From contig MSXM01000043.1 in the NCBI GenBank assembly GCA_002083565.1, positions 1 through 18,496 of the forward strand: a DNA stretch of 18,496 nt, given 5' to 3'. Source of the stretch: Nitrospira sp. ST-bin4. GTDB taxonomy: Bacteria > Nitrospirota > Nitrospiria > Nitrospirales > Nitrospiraceae. Shown here piece after piece: positions 7,485-15,112 of the stretch. The notes below the pieces were generated by a model. The model was not told the DNA's origin. It searched no databases and was given only the letters and a program-made list of their open reading frames with translations. Every line of letters starts with the position of its first letter. Position 1 is the stretch's first letter. A program made the position numbers and the translations under genes.

Positions 7485-8138
7485 TCAGAATCGATAGTTG
7501 AGCTCGAACAGGTGAATGTCGACGCCGAGCGATTTCGAACCATACATGGTGGCATCGGAGAAATGCTGGAAGCGGTACCCTGTATAGAAGTCGCTAATCA
7601 GATTCATTCCAAAACCTATGGTGCCCACAATTTGCGCAGGCCCTCCGAAGTCTTGCGCGCCGAACTTATATCTGCTGAACAATCCTGCGCCGGCGCCAAT
7701 GTCCATGGAGACCGCCTCGTTTGGAGTGCTGAGGGTGAGGCACGGGACGACCGTGACCATCAAGGCCGTGTCGCCCAACGACACAAGTTGCCCGGCTGAA
7801 CTGTGCAACCGCATATCAAGTCTCATACCGGTCAGCGGTTCCCGCCATCCCAATGGGAGACCCAAAACTGCGGCAACATCATACTGCTGGAAGTCTTCTA
7901 TTTGATCTTTGCCAAATGGAGATTTCCCGCTCACGCCGACTCTGGGCCCCACTCGAATGAGTGTGATAGCATTCCGTTGCTCCTCATACGAAACGCCCCT
8001 CTCAGTCCCATCTGTGTCGGCCACATGCGATCGAGACCCAACCATTGCAATCATCATAGGCTCTGCCCAGCCCTGAGAAGAGCCCAGCCCGGTCAACAGA
8101 ATACTCAGGGCTAAAAACTGAGGAGAAAAGTAGCGCAT
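7485..8138 (-). CDS. PagL-like outer-membrane beta-barrel (acyloxyacyl hydrolase / lipid A 3-O-deacylase family)
   Basis: A 217-residue protein from the ATG at 8138, chosen over an upstream TTG at 8159 because GAGG lies six bases before this ATG and a signal peptide begins directly (MRYFSPQFLALSILLTGLGS, cut near A25). The rest is beta-rich with Gly/aromatic alternation, and the protein ends in aromatic Y-R-F as outer-membrane barrels do. Near the C-terminus, GYRFQHFSDA contains an H-x-S pair (H192, S194) matching the PagL catalytic His-Ser. An acid partner could be D207 or E212; its position differs from Pseudomonas PagL, so activity is not assured. PagL enzymes remove the 3-O acyl chain of lipid A. 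The nearest neighbours are phoU (upstream) and ftsK (downstream), both same strand. Confidence 0.7.
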   Translation of the reverse strand: MRYFSPQFLALSILLTGLGSSQGWAEPMMIAMVGSRSHVADTDGTERGVSYEEQRNAITLIRVGPRVGVSGKSPFGKDQIEDFQQYDVAAVLGLPLGWREPLTGMRLDMRLHSSAGQLVSLGDTALMVTVVPCLTLSTPNEAVSMDIGAGAGLFSRYKFGAQDFGGPAQIVGTIGFGMNLISDFYTGYRFQHFSDATMYGSKSLGVDIHLFELNYRF

Positions 8139-8215
8139 AATCGGCCTCGACCGAGACAATGTCCGTGTCTATTGACAGAAACGGGAACAACCATGCCCTT
8201 TAGCGGGAGAAATCC

Positions 8216-8232
8216 GGACGGCTCAACCGTCC
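8216..8232 (-). other. Leader stem-loop upstream of the pagL-like gene
   Basis: GGACGG and CCGTCC form a perfect 6-bp stem with a 5-base loop. It lies about 80 bases before the pagL-like start codon, within its probable 5' leader. Without a T tract it is not an obvious terminator; it may be a structured leader or chance. Confidence 0.35.
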
Positions 8233-8392
8233 TGTGGACTGCTGGTGGGAAATGCTCGTTCTTCCTACCTAGAGCAATATACAGGCCAAGCTTCGATCAG
8301 TGAGACTGCAAACAACTTCTGAGCAATACCAGTCACTTACGGCCACCAACGCAAATCTATTTGGAAGCCTTTCCACGAGACCATCCAAGTCT

Positions 8393-8406
8393 GTTCATTA
8401 ATGAAC
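8393..8406. promoter_or_regulatory. Perfect 14-bp palindrome GTTCATTAATGAAC
   Basis: Both halves match exactly with no spacer (GTTCATT/AATGAAC). An AT-rich perfect palindrome of this length in a non-coding stretch is a typical dimeric repressor or activator site. It lies about 255 bases upstream of the pagL-like start and about 105 bases downstream of the phoU stop. The binding protein is unknown. Confidence 0.4.
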
Positions 8407-8509
8407 CGCAAACGGGAGGAATAAAGCGCCGGATCGGCTCAGTCGCGGCTCGCAGAGCCACAACGATTTCAGCAGAATCCTTCGTCACTAGTGGGCAATC
8501 GGCTACAGG

Positions 8510-9181
8510 CTACGAGGAGACGGGAGGCGAGGTATGGCGGATGATCTTTCCTTCGACGAGGTATACCACCAATTCGGCAATGTTCGTGGCATGATCGGCC
8601 ACTCGCTCAATGTACTTGGCGATGAAGCTCAAGCGAATCGCGCGTGAGATCGTATGGGGGTCCTCGATCATGAAGGACAATAGTTCTCGAAATATCTGTT
8701 CCATCAGTTCATCCACGAGATCATCGTGCGCGAGTACCTTTCGGGCCAATGCCGAGTCGTCTTTGACGAAGGCGTCGATACTCTCCTTCACCATAATCCG
8801 AGCTAAGTTCCCCATCCGCGGGATGTCGATATAGGGTTTAAGTTGCGGCTCTTCGTTCAACTCGATCGTTCGCTCGCAGACATTTTCGGCCAGGTCGCTG
8901 ATACGCTCGAGTTCGGTGGAAATCTTCATCCCCGTCGTCACCAGCCGCAAATCTCTTGCGGCCGGCTGATGCAGAGCCAGCAATCGAATGCAATCTTCGT
9001 CGATCTCCACATCCAGCGCGTTCACCTCGTGATCCCGTTCGATAACACGGTAGGCCAAGGCCGAATCGCGCTTCACCAGCGCAGCCAAGGCCTTATCGAT
9101 CTGGTCTTCAGCCAGGCTGGCCATGTGCACAAGTTTGGTCTTCAGCTCGGCGAGTTCTTCGTCTAAGTGGCGGTGTGACAT
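8510..9181 (-). CDS. phoU: Phosphate transport/signalling regulator PhoU
   Basis: A 223-residue all-helical protein with the two three-helix PhoU repeats. Each repeat carries the metal-binding ExxxD-type motif: ELERISDLAENVCE in the first half and YIERVADHATNIAE in the second. PhoU sits on the cytoplasmic side, contacting PstB and the PhoR-type sensor kinase, and holds the Pho regulon off when phosphate is plentiful. It is the last gene of the operon, starting five bases after the pstB stop, so cotranslation is likely; the ATG has little SD of its own. The length matches the family. The partner kinase and regulator are not in this window. Confidence 0.95.
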   Translation of the reverse strand: MSHRHLDEELAELKTKLVHMASLAEDQIDKALAALVKRDSALAYRVIERDHEVNALDVEIDEDCIRLLALHQPAARDLRLVTTGMKISTELERISDLAENVCERTIELNEEPQLKPYIDIPRMGNLARIMVKESIDAFVKDDSALARKVLAHDDLVDELMEQIFRELLSFMIEDPHTISRAIRLSFIAKYIERVADHATNIAELVVYLVEGKIIRHTSPPVSS

Positions 9182-9186
9182 CGCGT

Positions 9187-10056
9187 CTATCCGAATCGTC
9201 CGGTGATATAGTCTTCCGTCTGTTTTTTTGCGGGCGTGGTGAACATCTGTTTCGTAAGACCGAATTCCACCAGTTCACCGAGATACATGAAGGCCGTCCA
9301 ATCGGAAACCCGTGCCGCTTGCTGCATATTATGTGTCACAATAATGACCGTCAGGTCTTGCTTCAAGGAAAAAAGCAATTCTTCAATCTTTGCGGTGGCC
9401 ACAGGATCCAACGCCGAGCAGGGCTCATCCATCAGCAAGACATCCGGCTTGACCGCAAGCGCGCGGGCGATGCACAGCCGCTGTTGCTGGCCTCCTGACA
9501 GACCGAACGCACTGGCATGAAGACGATCCTTCACTTCATCCCACAATCCGGCGCCTTTGAGCCCTTGCTCAACAATTTGATCCAGCTGAGTGCGCTGCCG
9601 CATACCGTGAAGGCGCGGCCCATAGGCCACATTCTCATAGATCGATTTGGGAAACGGGTTCGACTTTTGGAATACCATCCCGACGCGCTTTCTCAGATCG
9701 GTCACATCCACATCGGGACCTAGAATATTGACCCCGTCGATCAGGACCGTTCCCTCCAAACGAGCGCCTTCGATCAGATCGTTCAGTCGGTTGAGACAAC
9801 GCAGCAGGGTAGATTTCCCACAACCGGACGGCCCAATGAACGACGTGACCTGATTTTTTATGATCTGCGCATTAATATTGAAGAGCGACTGGTGCGCACC
9901 ATAATAGAAATTGATCTGATTCAAGCTGAGCTTGGCCTCTTGAATACCCGCATTCTTGTCAGGCGGCTGCGCATGCCGGTTCGGCACATCAGGGGCCTGT
10001 GAATGGAGTGTCGGCGCTGAGGATGGCTCGTGTGCCGACAGAGGAGACGGATACAT
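9187..10056 (-). CDS. pstB: Phosphate ABC transporter ATP-binding protein PstB
   Basis: A 289-residue ABC ATPase: Walker A GPSGCGKST, the PstB-typical RCLNRLNDL after it, Q-loop MVFQKSNPFPKS, signature LSGGQQQR, Walker B LLMDEPCSALDP and switch histidine VTHNMQQA. It powers phosphate import through PstC/PstA from the cytoplasmic face. Relative to common PstB proteins of about 255-260 residues it has a roughly 40-residue Pro/His-rich N-terminal extension (1-40). This extension seems real because the first ATG has AGGAG six bases upstream, the SD overlapping the pstA stop codon. The stop lies five bases before phoU. Confidence 0.96.
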   Translation of the reverse strand: MYPSPLSAHEPSSAPTLHSQAPDVPNRHAQPPDKNAGIQEAKLSLNQINFYYGAHQSLFNINAQIIKNQVTSFIGPSGCGKSTLLRCLNRLNDLIEGARLEGTVLIDGVNILGPDVDVTDLRKRVGMVFQKSNPFPKSIYENVAYGPRLHGMRQRTQLDQIVEQGLKGAGLWDEVKDRLHASAFGLSGGQQQRLCIARALAVKPDVLLMDEPCSALDPVATAKIEELLFSLKQDLTVIIVTHNMQQAARVSDWTAFMYLGELVEFGLTKQMFTTPAKKQTEDYITGRFG

Positions 10057-10064
10057 GGGATCTC

Positions 10065-11696
10065 CTATAAAACTGAACCGGCGTACTTCTTGCGCAGGTG
10101 ATTGCGTAGAACGATCGCGGTTAAATTCAAAAGAATCACGACCGTAATAAGGACCAAGGTTGTAATATAGACCATCGGCTTGGCAGCTTCTACATTTGGG
10201 GACTGAAAGCCGACATCGTAAATGTGAAACCCCAGATGCATAAACTTTCGATCGAAGTGAAAAAACGGCCAGGAACCGTCCAGGGGAAGCGCAGGCGCTA
10301 ACTTCACGACTCCCGTAAGCATGAGCGGCGCCACCTCGCCTGCAGCGCGGGCCATTGCCAGAATCAATCCGGTCAGAATGCCGGGCAGCGCAGAGGGTAT
10401 CACGACTTTGAGCATCGTTTCCAACTTGGTTGCGCCAAGCGCCAACGATCCTTCCCGAAACTCGCGCGGCACGGCCGCCAGTCCCTCTTCGGTCGAGACA
10501 ATGACCACCGGAACCGTGAGCAGAGCCAGCGTCAACGAGGCCCAGAGAATTCCACCGGTCCCGAAGGTCGGCGTCGGAAGTCGCTCCGGGAAAAACAATG
10601 TATCCAGAGTTCCACCGATCGCATAAATAAAAAACCCCAACCCGAACACACCGAATACGATGGAGGGCACCCCGGCGAGATTGTTGACGGCAATTCTCAC
10701 CAGGCGGACCATAGCCCCTTGGCGGGCATATTCACGAAGATACAGCGCGGCAAGTACGCCGAATGGAACGACAGCGAGACTCATAATGATGACCATCAGC
10801 ACAGTCCCGAAAATGGCCGGGAAAATGCCGCCCTCGGTATTGGCTTCTCGCGGTTCAGTGCTGAGGGCCGCCCATACGTTCACAAGATAGACCCAGCTTT
10901 TCTGCCACACAGCCATTTCGTTCGGGCGCAAGGCGCGAACAATCTGCCCGACCGCGATCTGCTTTTCCCGCCCGTTCGCATCCACCATGACGACGGAATA
11001 TTCATCGAATCGTGCGCGCAAGGTTTCCAATTCTGCTGTTTTTTCACGATACCGGGTTTCAGTGTCGGCAACCTGAGCCTTCATTTCAGACGAAACGGGC
11101 GAGGTGGGGTGTTCTATTTCGATCGCGCGGATCTTCAGCCTCAACCGCTCGATATCCGCATTGATGGCGCCGATCTCGAATTGCTCAATCTGCTTGATCT
11201 GTCTATGGAGGTCGTCAGCGCTGCTGATCAACGGGCCCAACGCTGTCCAGCCCGCTTCATTCCCTTCTGCCAGGAGCTTCTCCCCGCTATAGACCGCTTG
11301 AATCCTGGCATACATGTTGCCCCATTCACGCCGCTCCAGCAGGACGACATCAGCCGGATAAGCCTGCGACACAATCTGATCGTCGTTGACCCATTTGAAA
11401 TCAAGCCCGGACAAGTCGCGATTGCCGATCTTGACTCGAACACGGCTTTTCCCTTCAGGCCGATCCGGCGTGATCGTACGCGGGATGACTTCACGCCCCG
11501 CCAATTGCCCCATGACATGCTGCCCGTCTTTAAGGGTCAGGTCGACGATGTCCGAAATCCAAAAGTACCCCAATCCGTTGATCATGATCAGCAGTAACAA
11601 CCCGAATACCATGAGCAGCGACAGCGACACCCCGGCGGCGCAGCCCCAAATAAAGACATTCCCGGTCGCAAGCATCTGTTTGAATTGAGTACGCAT
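10065..11696 (-). CDS. pstA: Phosphate ABC transporter permease PstA, long form with periplasmic coiled coil
   Basis: 543 residues from the ATG at 11696, which overlaps the pstC stop as TGATG; an upstream in-frame TTG/ATG start inside pstC is rejected because that would read through pstC. A first membrane helix (about 17-42) is followed by a large, probably periplasmic region (45-265) with a predicted coiled coil at 157-235 (repeating charged heptads). The permease core then has about five helices (293-320, 335-360, 380-402, 435-465, 508-530). The cytoplasmic EAA loop is visible at 404-430 (EGLAAVPREFREGSLALGATKLE). It pairs with PstC to form the phosphate channel. E. coli PstA is under 300 residues; long forms with an added domain are known in Pseudomonas. 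The stop overlaps the pstB SD. Confidence 0.93.
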   Translation of the reverse strand: MRTQFKQMLATGNVFIWGCAAGVSLSLLMVFGLLLLIMINGLGYFWISDIVDLTLKDGQHVMGQLAGREVIPRTITPDRPEGKSRVRVKIGNRDLSGLDFKWVNDDQIVSQAYPADVVLLERREWGNMYARIQAVYSGEKLLAEGNEAGWTALGPLISSADDLHRQIKQIEQFEIGAINADIERLRLKIRAIEIEHPTSPVSSEMKAQVADTETRYREKTAELETLRARFDEYSVVMVDANGREKQIAVGQIVRALRPNEMAVWQKSWVYLVNVWAALSTEPREANTEGGIFPAIFGTVLMVIIMSLAVVPFGVLAALYLREYARQGAMVRLVRIAVNNLAGVPSIVFGVFGLGFFIYAIGGTLDTLFFPERLPTPTFGTGGILWASLTLALLTVPVVIVSTEEGLAAVPREFREGSLALGATKLETMLKVVIPSALPGILTGLILAMARAAGEVAPLMLTGVVKLAPALPLDGSWPFFHFDRKFMHLGFHIYDVGFQSPNVEAAKPMVYITTLVLITVVILLNLTAIVLRNHLRKKYAGSVL

Positions 11697-14005
11697 CAAT
11701 ACTGGCTGTATTTGGTACGCAACCGTTGCCGGATCATCTCCGCAACGGTATTGATCAGAAATGTAAATGCGAATAACACCAGGGCCGCCAAAAACAGGGT
11801 GCGGTACAGGGTGCCACCATGGGGCGCCTCTGGAATTTCTACCGCAATATTGGCTGACAGCGTGCGAAAACCGTTGAACACACTCCACTCCATGATCGGG
11901 GTGTTCCCTGTCGCCATGAGCACGATCATGGTTTCACCGATCGCCCGGCCAAACCCGATCATCAGCGCGGAAAAGATCCCCGGGCTGGCCGAAACAAGCA
12001 CCAGTTTGACCAAGGTCTGCCAGCGGGTGGCTCCCAGGGCGAGAGACCCGGCGATCAAATGTCGCGGGACATTGGTCAACGCCTCCTCGGAAATACTGTA
12101 AATGATCGGCACGATCGCAAAACCCATTGCGAATCCGACCACGAGGGCATTGCGCTGATCGTATCGGAGCCCCCAGTGGGTCGCAAACCAGGTCTTGTAG
12201 CTGCCGCCGAAGAGAAGTGACTCCATCGGTTGATTCAAGGCTAGACAAGCCCAGACGACCCCGATGATGACAGGAATCAGGATGAACGCCTCCATCCCGG
12301 GACGCAAACGGCGCGTGACGGTTGCCGGGAAATACTGCCACAGCACCGAAGTGACAATGACGCCGGCTGGCACTGCTATCATCATGGCCACCATCGCAGG
12401 AAAGATCCGTTCAAGCATCGGAGCGATCCACAAACCGGCCAGAAAACCAAGAATGACTGTGGGAAGCGCCGCCATAATCTCGATGGTCGGCTTGATCTTG
12501 GCACGAAGATGCGGGGCCATGAACATCGCCGTATAGATGGCGCCTAGGAGGGCCAGCGGCACCGCGACCAGCATGGCATAGAAGGTTCCCTTGAGCGTAC
12601 CGAAGATCAGCGGCATGAGACCGAACTTCGCTTCGAAGTCGTCGGCGCCGCTGGAGGATTGCCAGACATGCTCCGGTCTGTCATAGCCCTCGTACCACAC
12701 AGGGGCAAGCAATGTCGCAACCGTCGTCTCCGGATGGGGATTGCGAATTGCGTAGGTCCGCAGTTCTCCCTGATCGGAAAAAATAACCGCGCCATCGGCC
12801 TTGGGAGAAAACGCAAGGGCACGAATCGCCTGGCCGTTGCCCGACAATTTCAGCACCGTCTGGGAGGAAGTCGCGTAGTGGACAAAAAGATTGCCTTGCG
12901 CGTCGCCGGTGATGAATCCCTTGTTGCGAAGCGATGGGGAAATTCCGGTCACAGAGGCAGGATGTGTGTCCAATCGATGAATCAGACGAAAGCGTGTCAC
13001 CGGGCTTTCTTGAGCCTCACGCACCGGCATCCATACCGACACCTCACCTGCGCCGCTGCCGATCACCAGTGATCGATCCCCTATCAAATAGGACAAAGCA
13101 GTAACCGCAGTACCGGCTGGAGCCACCGGGATAGTTTCGGAGTGGCTGGGCTGCACGCCCTCTCGCAGCTCGTAGCGATACAGCTTCCCGCCAGCCGTGC
13201 CGACCGACAGCGTTTCGCCCCGGCTGTCAAAGATGAACGATGTCACGGATTCATTCCCATGATTCGTCAGCAAAGCCGGCGAAGAGCCCGATGCCCCGGC
13301 TGCGTACCAGAGATGCCCTTGATCCGTAAGGGCTGCAGTCAGTGGCCCTTGATCGGTCGGCTGGTAGGCCAGGCGAAGAATGCGTTCCGTGGCGGGGGTC
13401 ACCTGCACCGGGGCTCCAAACGTGAGCGTCGGCGTGATCCGGCGCTCCCCTTGATCGAAACCGGACGTAAATTCGATCGTCACCGGGATGAGCCGGCCGT
13501 CCTTCGTCGCAAAGGCGAAACGATGGCCGCTCCCCGCTGCGCGAGCGATGGACACGATGTACGCACCGGCGAGACCTGGCGGAAGTTCCACAGCAATAGG
13601 CGCGCCGGATTGCGCGTTAAAAAAACGAATCTGCCGCTCGGCCCCTCCACTGAGCAGATAGATGATCTCTTGATATTCATCCAACCCGACCAGGCTGGAT
13701 TGCGAAGGCTCCCCGCGATCGAGATCGCCGGCAAAGTGCCCGCTCTGCGTCCCGTGAGGAGAAAGAAACAGGGGAACCACTTCTTTGACCAAGAACACGA
13801 ACATGCCGATGATGCTCAGGATGACTGCGGTCCCGCCCAGTGTGACGATGATTCGGGCGAGTCGATCGAAGGCTCGACGCCGTATGGCGCTTGTCGAGCG
13901 TTTCAACGGCAACTGGGGGGGCGTATCGTCATACGCCCCCCCAGAGGGAGAGAGACCCGGACCGTGATCAGCGTCGCTATTCAAGCTTCGGCAGTTCTTT
14001 CTCAA
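11696..14005 (-). CDS. pstC: Phosphate ABC transporter permease PstC, long form with beta-propeller-like periplasmic domain
   Basis: Up to 769 residues. After one membrane helix (about 52-80) comes a large probably periplasmic domain (about 85-460) with repeated short strands and motifs such as SVTGISPSLRNKGFITGDAQGN and VTSFIFDSRGETLSVG, which look like WD40/propeller blades. The permease core (about 470-769) has the EAA loop EEALTNVPRHLIAGSLALGATRWQ. It forms the membrane channel with PstA. The start is unresolved: only TTG codons are available (14005, 13984, 13912, 13906), none with a good SD. The longest version overlaps pstS by 29 bases and is translated through the 13913-13944 stem-loop, so one of the later TTGs is quite possible. 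Long PstC proteins occur in Pseudomonas. Confidence 0.9.
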   Translation of the reverse strand: MRKNCRSLNSDADHGPGLSPSGGAYDDTPPQLPLKRSTSAIRRRAFDRLARIIVTLGGTAVILSIIGMFVFLVKEVVPLFLSPHGTQSGHFAGDLDRGEPSQSSLVGLDEYQEIIYLLSGGAERQIRFFNAQSGAPIAVELPPGLAGAYIVSIARAAGSGHRFAFATKDGRLIPVTIEFTSGFDQGERRITPTLTFGAPVQVTPATERILRLAYQPTDQGPLTAALTDQGHLWYAAGASGSSPALLTNHGNESVTSFIFDSRGETLSVGTAGGKLYRYELREGVQPSHSETIPVAPAGTAVTALSYLIGDRSLVIGSGAGEVSVWMPVREAQESPVTRFRLIHRLDTHPASVTGISPSLRNKGFITGDAQGNLFVHYATSSQTVLKLSGNGQAIRALAFSPKADGAVIFSDQGELRTYAIRNPHPETTVATLLAPVWYEGYDRPEHVWQSSSGADDFEAKFGLMPLIFGTLKGTFYAMLVAVPLALLGAIYTAMFMAPHLRAKIKPTIEIMAALPTVILGFLAGLWIAPMLERIFPAMVAMMIAVPAGVIVTSVLWQYFPATVTRRLRPGMEAFILIPVIIGVVWACLALNQPMESLLFGGSYKTWFATHWGLRYDQRNALVVGFAMGFAIVPIIYSISEEALTNVPRHLIAGSLALGATRWQTLVKLVLVSASPGIFSALMIGFGRAIGETMIVLMATGNTPIMEWSVFNGFRTLSANIAVEIPEAPHGGTLYRTLFLAALVLFAFTFLINTVAEMIRQRLRTKYSQY
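13913..13944 (-). other. Strong pstS-pstC stem-loop, 14-bp perfect stem
   Basis: CTGGGGGGGCGTAT and ATACGCCCCCCCAG are exact inverted repeats around a 4-base loop. It begins 32 bases after the pstS stop on the transcribed strand. No T tract follows, so it is probably an mRNA 3'-end stabiliser or partial attenuator that lets pstS transcript accumulate above pstCAB-phoU, as intercistronic hairpins do in other pst operons. It could also affect pstC initiation, because the only late TTG starts lie directly behind it. Confidence 0.75.
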
Positions 14006-14981
14006 TCGTGCTGGTGTTCAACGGGAAAAATCCATCCTTGATCACGCCCTGCTGTCCTTCTTTGCTGTAGATGAACTTGATGAACTCCTTGACGATCGGA
14101 TCGAGTGGCTTATTGGGAGCCTTGTTCACATACAGGTAGAGATGCCGCCAAAGTGGATACGCCCCACTATCTGCATTTTGTTGGCTCGCCTCCTTAAACG
14201 GCGCACCCTCCTTTTCAGCAAGAGGCACCGCCCGCACGTTTGACGTGAGATACCCGATACCGCTGTAGCCGATGCCGGCTTGATCCTCGCTCACGCTTTG
14301 GACCACAGAAGCGGACCCGGGTTGTTCCTTGACCTCATCCTTGAAATCGCCATTCTTGAGGGCATGCTCCTTGAAGAAACCATACGTCCCGGAGGCTGAG
14401 TTCCGGCCATAGATGCTGATGGGATTGCCGCCCAATTCACCCTCCACACCGGCCTGGCTCCATTGCTGAATGTTTTCCTTATAGCCGACACGACGGCTCT
14501 TAGAAAAAATCGCATCGACTTGCCCCATCGTGAGTCCCTGAACAGGGTTGTCCTTATTGACATAGACGGCCAGCGCGTCGATAGCGACCGGAACAGCGGT
14601 GGGTTTGTATCTGAATTTTCTTTCGAAGGCATCGATCTCGGTATTTTTCATCGTGCGAGACATCGGTCCGAGCTGCGCCGTACCTTCGATCAAGGCCGGA
14701 GGCGCGGTGCTCGATCCCTTGCCTTCGATCTGAATTTTGACGTTCGGGTACTGCTTGCGAAACCCTTCGGCCCAAAGCGTCATCAGATTGTTTAGTGTGT
14801 CCGAACCAATGCTATTGAGATTGCCGGATACTCCACTGACCTTGACGTAGCCTTTCAAGGCTGGATCAAGCACGATCGGGGCATCGGCGAACGCCGGAGC
14901 GCCCGTAGCAATTGCGACAAAAAGGAACGTAGTGGTACCGGCACTGAGGCGGGCTCTACGGCCCACGAGCGTGTTCATCAT
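13977..14981 (-). CDS. pstS: Periplasmic phosphate-binding protein PstS
   Basis: 334 residues with an N-terminal signal peptide (hydrophobic TTTFLFVAIATGAPAFA, likely cut after A32). Typical substrate-binding features follow: GSDTLNNL near 59-66, GKGSSTAPPAL around 88-98, SRTM, and RNSASGTYGFFKEH, matching the phosphate-contacting loops of PstS. A C-terminal segment EFIKFIYSKEGQQGV is also family-typical. It binds phosphate in the periplasm and delivers it to PstCA. It is the first gene of the operon. The start is fixed by GGAGGA eight bases upstream, and three TTAACA direct repeats 55-82 bases upstream indicate control by a PhoB/PhoP-type regulator. Confidence 0.95.
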   Translation of the reverse strand: MMNTLVGRRARLSAGTTTFLFVAIATGAPAFADAPIVLDPALKGYVKVSGVSGNLNSIGSDTLNNLMTLWAEGFRKQYPNVKIQIEGKGSSTAPPALIEGTAQLGPMSRTMKNTEIDAFERKFRYKPTAVPVAIDALAVYVNKDNPVQGLTMGQVDAIFSKSRRVGYKENIQQWSQAGVEGELGGNPISIYGRNSASGTYGFFKEHALKNGDFKDEVKEQPGSASVVQSVSEDQAGIGYSGIGYLTSNVRAVPLAEKEGAPFKEASQQNADSGAYPLWRHLYLYVNKAPNKPLDPIVKEFIKFIYSKEGQQGVIKDGFFPLNTSTIEKELPKLE

Positions 14982-14988
14982 GTATCAG

Positions 14989-14994
14989 TCCTCC
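14989..14994 (-). promoter_or_regulatory. Ribosome binding site of pstS
   Basis: GGAGGA on the minus strand, about eight bases before the first of two adjacent ATG codons. The spacing favours the first ATG (14981). Confidence 0.75.
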
Positions 14995-15011
14995 AAGTAG
15001 TTATAGTGACC

Positions 15012-15041
15012 CTTATCATTGGGCAGAACTTGCAGTGTTAA
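15012..15041 (-). promoter_or_regulatory. Candidate pstS promoter core
   Basis: On the minus strand the last TTAACA unit of the direct repeats is followed after 18 bases by GATAAG, a 4/6 match to a sigma-70 -10 element. The TTAACA unit itself is 5/6 to the -35 consensus. This is the usual layout for a Pho-activated promoter, where the box replaces or overlaps the -35. It is a candidate by sequence only. Confidence 0.4.
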
Positions 15042-15063
15042 ATTCGTGTTAACTAATTGTTAA
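15036..15063 (-). promoter_or_regulatory. Pho-box-like array, three TTAACA units at 11-base period
   Basis: TGTTAA (TTAACA on the transcribed strand) occurs at 15036-15041, 15047-15052 and 15058-15063, exactly 11 bases apart. Tandem sixmers at one helical turn are the hallmark of PhoB/PhoP/SphR-family binding sites; the sixmer here is closest to the Bacillus PhoP TTAACA unit. Position just upstream of pstS fits phosphate-starvation activation. Confidence 0.75.
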
Positions 15064-15112
15064 TTCTGACTGCGTTCAGACCCTTCATGGTCTTGCCGCT
15101 ATACACCTGTTC

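Larger units (their letters stand above)
8139..8509. other. Non-coding region between phoU and the pagL-like gene
   Basis: No coding region is supported here. It must hold the end signal of the pst-phoU transcript and the promoter and leader of the pagL-like gene. Visible structures are a perfect 14-base palindrome (8393-8406), a 6-bp stem-loop (8216-8232) and a small 5-bp hairpin GGCTC/GAGCC at 8447-8459. None is followed by a run of T, so no classical Rho-independent terminator is identified. No TGTTAA direct repeats of the pstS type are found. Confidence 0.6.

Noticed and set aside
8361..8594. 77-codon plus-strand ORF in the phoU-pagL gap
   Set aside because: Its second half is antisense to phoU; no SD and no recognisable domain.
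10719..11597. 292-codon plus-strand ORF opposite pstA
   Set aside because: It is a shadow of the PstA coding strand; no domain, SD or independent support.
11697..11888. N-terminal 64-residue extension of PstA reading back into pstC
   Set aside because: It overlaps the pstC C-terminus in another frame; the ATG at 11696 overlaps the pstC stop in a TGATG coupling and leads straight into the first membrane helix.
13142..14041. 299-codon plus-strand ORF opposite pstC/pstS
   Set aside because: It is antisense to the PstC periplasmic domain, Arg-rich and without recognisable domains.
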